NCBI RefSeq assembly: GCF_937967675.1
Contig: NZ_CALBSN010000081.1
Coordinates: 1-15,360 of the forward strand
Direction: 5' to 3'
Origin: an uncultured Flavobacterium sp.
GTDB taxonomy: Bacteria > Bacteroidota > Bacteroidia > Flavobacteriales > Flavobacteriaceae
DNA: 15,360 nt
Positions within the stretch are counted from its first letter, which is position 1, and each line of letters opens with the position of its first letter. Shown in pieces: positions 13,673 through 15,360 of this stretch. A model generated the notes under the pieces. It saw nothing but the letters and a program-made list of their open reading frames with translations, did not search any database and was not told where the DNA came from. The position numbers and the translations under genes are program-made.

Positions 13673-14284
13673 CTACCTAATTTGAATTTTAAACATCGAC
13701 TTACCTTCAATAAAACCTTCTAAAACATCTCCTTCCGTTACCTTAGCAACACCTTTAGGAGTTCCTGTAAAAATTATATCTCCTATTTTTAATGTAAAAT
13801 ATTGAGAAATATACGAAATTAACTCGTCTATTTTCCACAACATTAAATTTGTATTGCCTTCTTGAACGATTACTCCATTTGATTTTAACTCAAAGTTAAT
13901 ATTTTCCAATGAAGAATAATCTTTTTTCGATGTAAAGTTTCCTATTACCGCTGAATGGTCAAATGCTTTTGCTTTCTCCCACGGCAAACCCTTCTCTTTC
14001 AACTTATTCTGCACATCTCGGGCTGTAAAATCAATTCCTAAACCAATTTCTTCATAATATTTATGAGCAAATTTAGTATCGATATATTTTCCTACTTTAC
14101 AAATCTTGACCAATACCTCCACTTCATGATGAATATCATTACTAAAAGCAGGAATCACAAATGGATTTTTGTTAGGTAAAATAGAAGAATCCGGTTTCAT
14201 GAAGATAACCGGTTCTGTTGGTCTTTCATTGTTTAACTCCGAAATATGGTCAGCGTAATTGCGTCCAATACAGATTATTTTCAT
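13673..14284 (-). CDS. Fumarylacetoacetate hydrolase family protein (FAHD1-like)
   Basis: A 203-residue single-domain FAH-family enzyme. Relatives of this size include acylpyruvases, oxaloacetate decarboxylases and small isomerases in aromatic or homoprotocatechuate breakdown. Visible features are IGRNYADHISELNN at the start, EPVIFMKPDSS (24-34), the metal site HHEVEVLVKI (52-61) with Glu54 and Glu56, Asp85 in GIDFTARDVQ (83-92), Lys107 in KAFDHS, and the TGTPKGVA closing motif (173-180). The substrate cannot be assigned; the FAHD1-type short form makes acylpyruvate or oxaloacetate handling the best guess. It is 2 bases upstream of the Hpt gene and separated from the exonuclease gene by a 69-base spacer filled by an inverted repeat. 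Confidence 0.9.
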   Translation of the reverse strand: MKIICIGRNYADHISELNNERPTEPVIFMKPDSSILPNKNPFVIPAFSNDIHHEVEVLVKICKVGKYIDTKFAHKYYEEIGLGIDFTARDVQNKLKEKGLPWEKAKAFDHSAVIGNFTSKKDYSSLENINFELKSNGVIVQEGNTNLMLWKIDELISYISQYFTLKIGDIIFTGTPKGVAKVTEGDVLEGFIEGKSMFKIQIR

Positions 14285-14290
14285 AATTTT

Positions 14291-14353
14291 AGTGATTAGT
14301 AAGTAGTGAAAAGTAATTAGCGACTATTCACTAATTACTTTTCACTAATCACT
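14291..14353. repeat. Long inverted repeat filling the exonuclease/FAH spacer
   Basis: Left arm 14291-14320 and right arm 14331-14353 are complementary across 23 positions, except for a six-base insertion in the left arm around 14300-14305. The loop is about 10 bases. The arms are built from short variants of the pieces AGTGATTAG and AGTAATTAG, which recur within the element. The right arm ends immediately before the exonuclease stop codon. It lacks a T-run and is AT-rich, so it is not a classical terminator. Confidence 0.75.
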
Positions 14354-15124
14354 TTATTTAGTATTTAACTTTCTCAATTTAATTCCTGTCAAAACCTTTT
14401 TAGTATACAAAGGAAAATCAGCATTTTGAATCCAACCGAAATAACCTGGTTCCTTATCAAAAACTTCTTCTACCAAAGCGCCCTTATGCTTTCCGAAGGT
14501 AAAAATTTCTTTACCTTCATTATTTAAAGCAATAAATCCAGCAAAATCAACTGATTTTTTACGTGTTGTGAATTCAGCTAACGATTTCATATCGTTTTCT
14601 AAATTCTCGTAACGATCCAATTGCGCTTTTAAGATTTCGTAAGTTGCCATCGTATCCGCTTCAGCACTGTGAGCATTTTCTAAACTTTGTCCGCAATAGA
14701 ATTTGTAAGCCGCACTTAAAGTACGTTCTTCCATTTTATGGAAAATCGTTTGAACATCAACAGAAACTCGGTTTTTCATATCAAAATCAACTTCTGCACG
14801 TAATAATTCTTCAGCTAAAAGTGGAATATCGAATCGATCCGAATTAAATCCAGCCAAATCCGAATCTTTAATCATATTATGAACTTGAGATGCTAATTCC
14901 TTAAAGGTTGGCTCGTTTGCTACTTTTTCATCCGTAATTCCGTGAACCGCTGTAGTTTGTGGCGGAATGGGAATGGTAGGATTTACCAACCAAGTTTTAC
15001 TTTCTTTATTTCCGTTTGGATATACTTTAAATATTGAGATTTCTACAATTCGGTCTCTTGCTACATCAATTCCAGTAGTTTCAAGGTCGAAAAAGCAGAT
15101 AGGGCGTGTTAATTTTAATTCCAT
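14354..15124 (-). CDS. 3'-5' exonuclease, DnaQ-like DEDDh family
   Basis: A 256-residue exonuclease of the DEDDh class, removing nucleotides from 3' ends; whether it acts on DNA or RNA is not visible. The catalytic set is present: Asp13 and Glu15 in FFDLETTG (11-18), Asp99 in GFNSDRFDIPLL (92-103), and His152 and Asp157 in AHSAEADT (151-158). TAVHGITDEKV (58-68) is the usual segment following the first motif. After about residue 190 comes a second region, FTFGKHKGALVEEVF (208-222) and PGYFGWIQNADFP, resembling the C-terminal domain of exodeoxyribonuclease X-like proteins. It is not fused to a polymerase or GIY-YIG domain, so it is probably a repair or housekeeping exonuclease, not the replicative proofreader. 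It may be co-transcribed with the FAH gene. Confidence 0.9.
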   Translation of the reverse strand: MELKLTRPICFFDLETTGIDVARDRIVEISIFKVYPNGNKESKTWLVNPTIPIPPQTTAVHGITDEKVANEPTFKELASQVHNMIKDSDLAGFNSDRFDIPLLAEELLRAEVDFDMKNRVSVDVQTIFHKMEERTLSAAYKFYCGQSLENAHSAEADTMATYEILKAQLDRYENLENDMKSLAEFTTRKKSVDFAGFIALNNEGKEIFTFGKHKGALVEEVFDKEPGYFGWIQNADFPLYTKKVLTGIKLRKLNTK

Positions 15125-15141
15125 AGCGATTTTATATGTGA

Positions 15142-15149
15142 CAAAGATA
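15142..15149 (-). promoter_or_regulatory. Putative -7 box of the exonuclease gene
   Basis: On the minus strand TATCTTTG, an exact TAnnTTTG match, lies 17 bases before the ATG. It directly follows the T-run of the upstream terminator. No TTG occurs at the usual -33 distance, so the promoter is only half supported. Confidence 0.45.
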
Positions 15150-15150
15150 G

Positions 15151-15183
15151 AAAAACCCGATAGCTTTTAAAACTATCGGGTTT
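15151..15183 (-). terminator. Terminator after the 2-oxo acid dehydrogenase E2 gene
   Basis: A perfect 11-bp stem, AAACCCGATAG (15153-15163) with CTATCGGGTTT (15173-15183), has a nine-base loop. On the minus strand it is followed by T-rich sequence into the exonuclease promoter. It lies 22 bases after the E2 stop codon. Confidence 0.88.
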
Positions 15184-15205
15184 ACATTTATAAATTATTC
15201 TCAGA

Positions 15206-15360
15206 TTAGAAATCTCTGTTTACATCAAAAGCTTCTAAATATTCAGCTACACGTTTCACAAAACTTCCTCCTAATGCTCCATCAACTACTCTATGGTCAT
15301 ATGAATGCGATAAGAACATTTTTTGACGGATTCCAATGAAATCACCTTCTGGAGTTTCGA
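15206..15360 (-). CDS. 2-oxo acid dehydrogenase E2 (dihydrolipoyl acyltransferase), C-terminal fragment
   Basis: Only the last 51 or so codons are in the window; the gene continues past the right edge. The translated end reads ETPEGDFIGIRQKMFLSHSY, then DHRVVDGALGGSFVKRVAEY and LEAFDVNRDF. DHRVVDG carries the catalytic His and Asp of the acyltransferase domain, which transfers the acyl group from lipoamide to CoA in the pyruvate, 2-oxoglutarate or branched-chain 2-oxo acid dehydrogenase complexes. The GALGGSFVKRV continuation looks more like the branched-chain or acetyl-transferring E2 of Bacteroidota than 2-oxoglutarate E2, but the fragment is too short to decide. The stop is TAA, followed by a strong terminator. 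Confidence 0.9.
   Translation of the reverse strand, partial: ETPEGDFIGIRQKMFLSHSYDHRVVDGALGGSFVKRVAEYLEAFDVNRDF

Overview
The window looks like chromosomal DNA of a Flavobacterium-like member of the Bacteroidota. Four things suggest this. The DNA is AT-rich. No Shine-Dalgarno sequences are apparent. Several upstream regions carry the Bacteroidota promoter pattern (a TTG -33 element, then TAnnTTTG at -7). The gene order and content are also typical: rpmB-rpmG-DUF4295 next to ftsY, a split biotin-dependent acyl-CoA carboxylase, and bacillithiol synthesis by BshC. Most of the window is ordinary core genome. No CRISPR array, tRNA, rRNA, transposase or phage gene is visible, and no gene-free stretch exceeds about 200 bases.

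Layout. Positions 1-3494 (minus strand) hold a three-gene acyl-CoA carboxylase operon transcribed carrier protein -> biotin carboxylase -> carboxyltransferase (the last runs off the left edge). Its product would carboxylate propionyl-CoA and/or acetyl-CoA. Upstream on the same strand is a large B12-binding-type radical SAM protein of unknown function (3585-5795), divergent from bshC (5884-7473, +). After a compact structured noncoding element comes ndk (7657-8076, +), closed by a strong bidirectional terminator shared with a convergent pair: a lipocalin-like lipoprotein gene and a DUF721/DciA-like gene (8862-8148, minus). A serine beta-lactamase-like lipoprotein (8971-10035, +) diverges from that pair.

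Positions 10049-11956 (minus) form the translation/secretion block rpmB-rpmG-DUF4295, a terminator, then ftsY and a small two-helix membrane protein. Positions 12036-15124 (minus) hold cinA, a stand-alone Hpt-domain protein, a fumarylacetoacetate hydrolase-family enzyme and a DEDDh 3'-5' exonuclease. At the right edge is the C-terminus of a 2-oxo acid dehydrogenase E2 subunit (minus).

I found no convincing wholly new multi-gene system. The less ordinary signals are small. A roughly 24-base dispersed repeat lies in both spacers of the carboxylase operon and appears to have a copy inside the radical SAM coding sequence. Nested inverted repeats with a perfect 12-base palindrome precede the carboxylase operon. 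A structured RNA-like element sits before ndk. Terminators abut or overlap the promoters of ftsY and the exonuclease gene. The radical SAM gene has no ATG near its start, and its first possible start codon lies inside a consensus -7 box.
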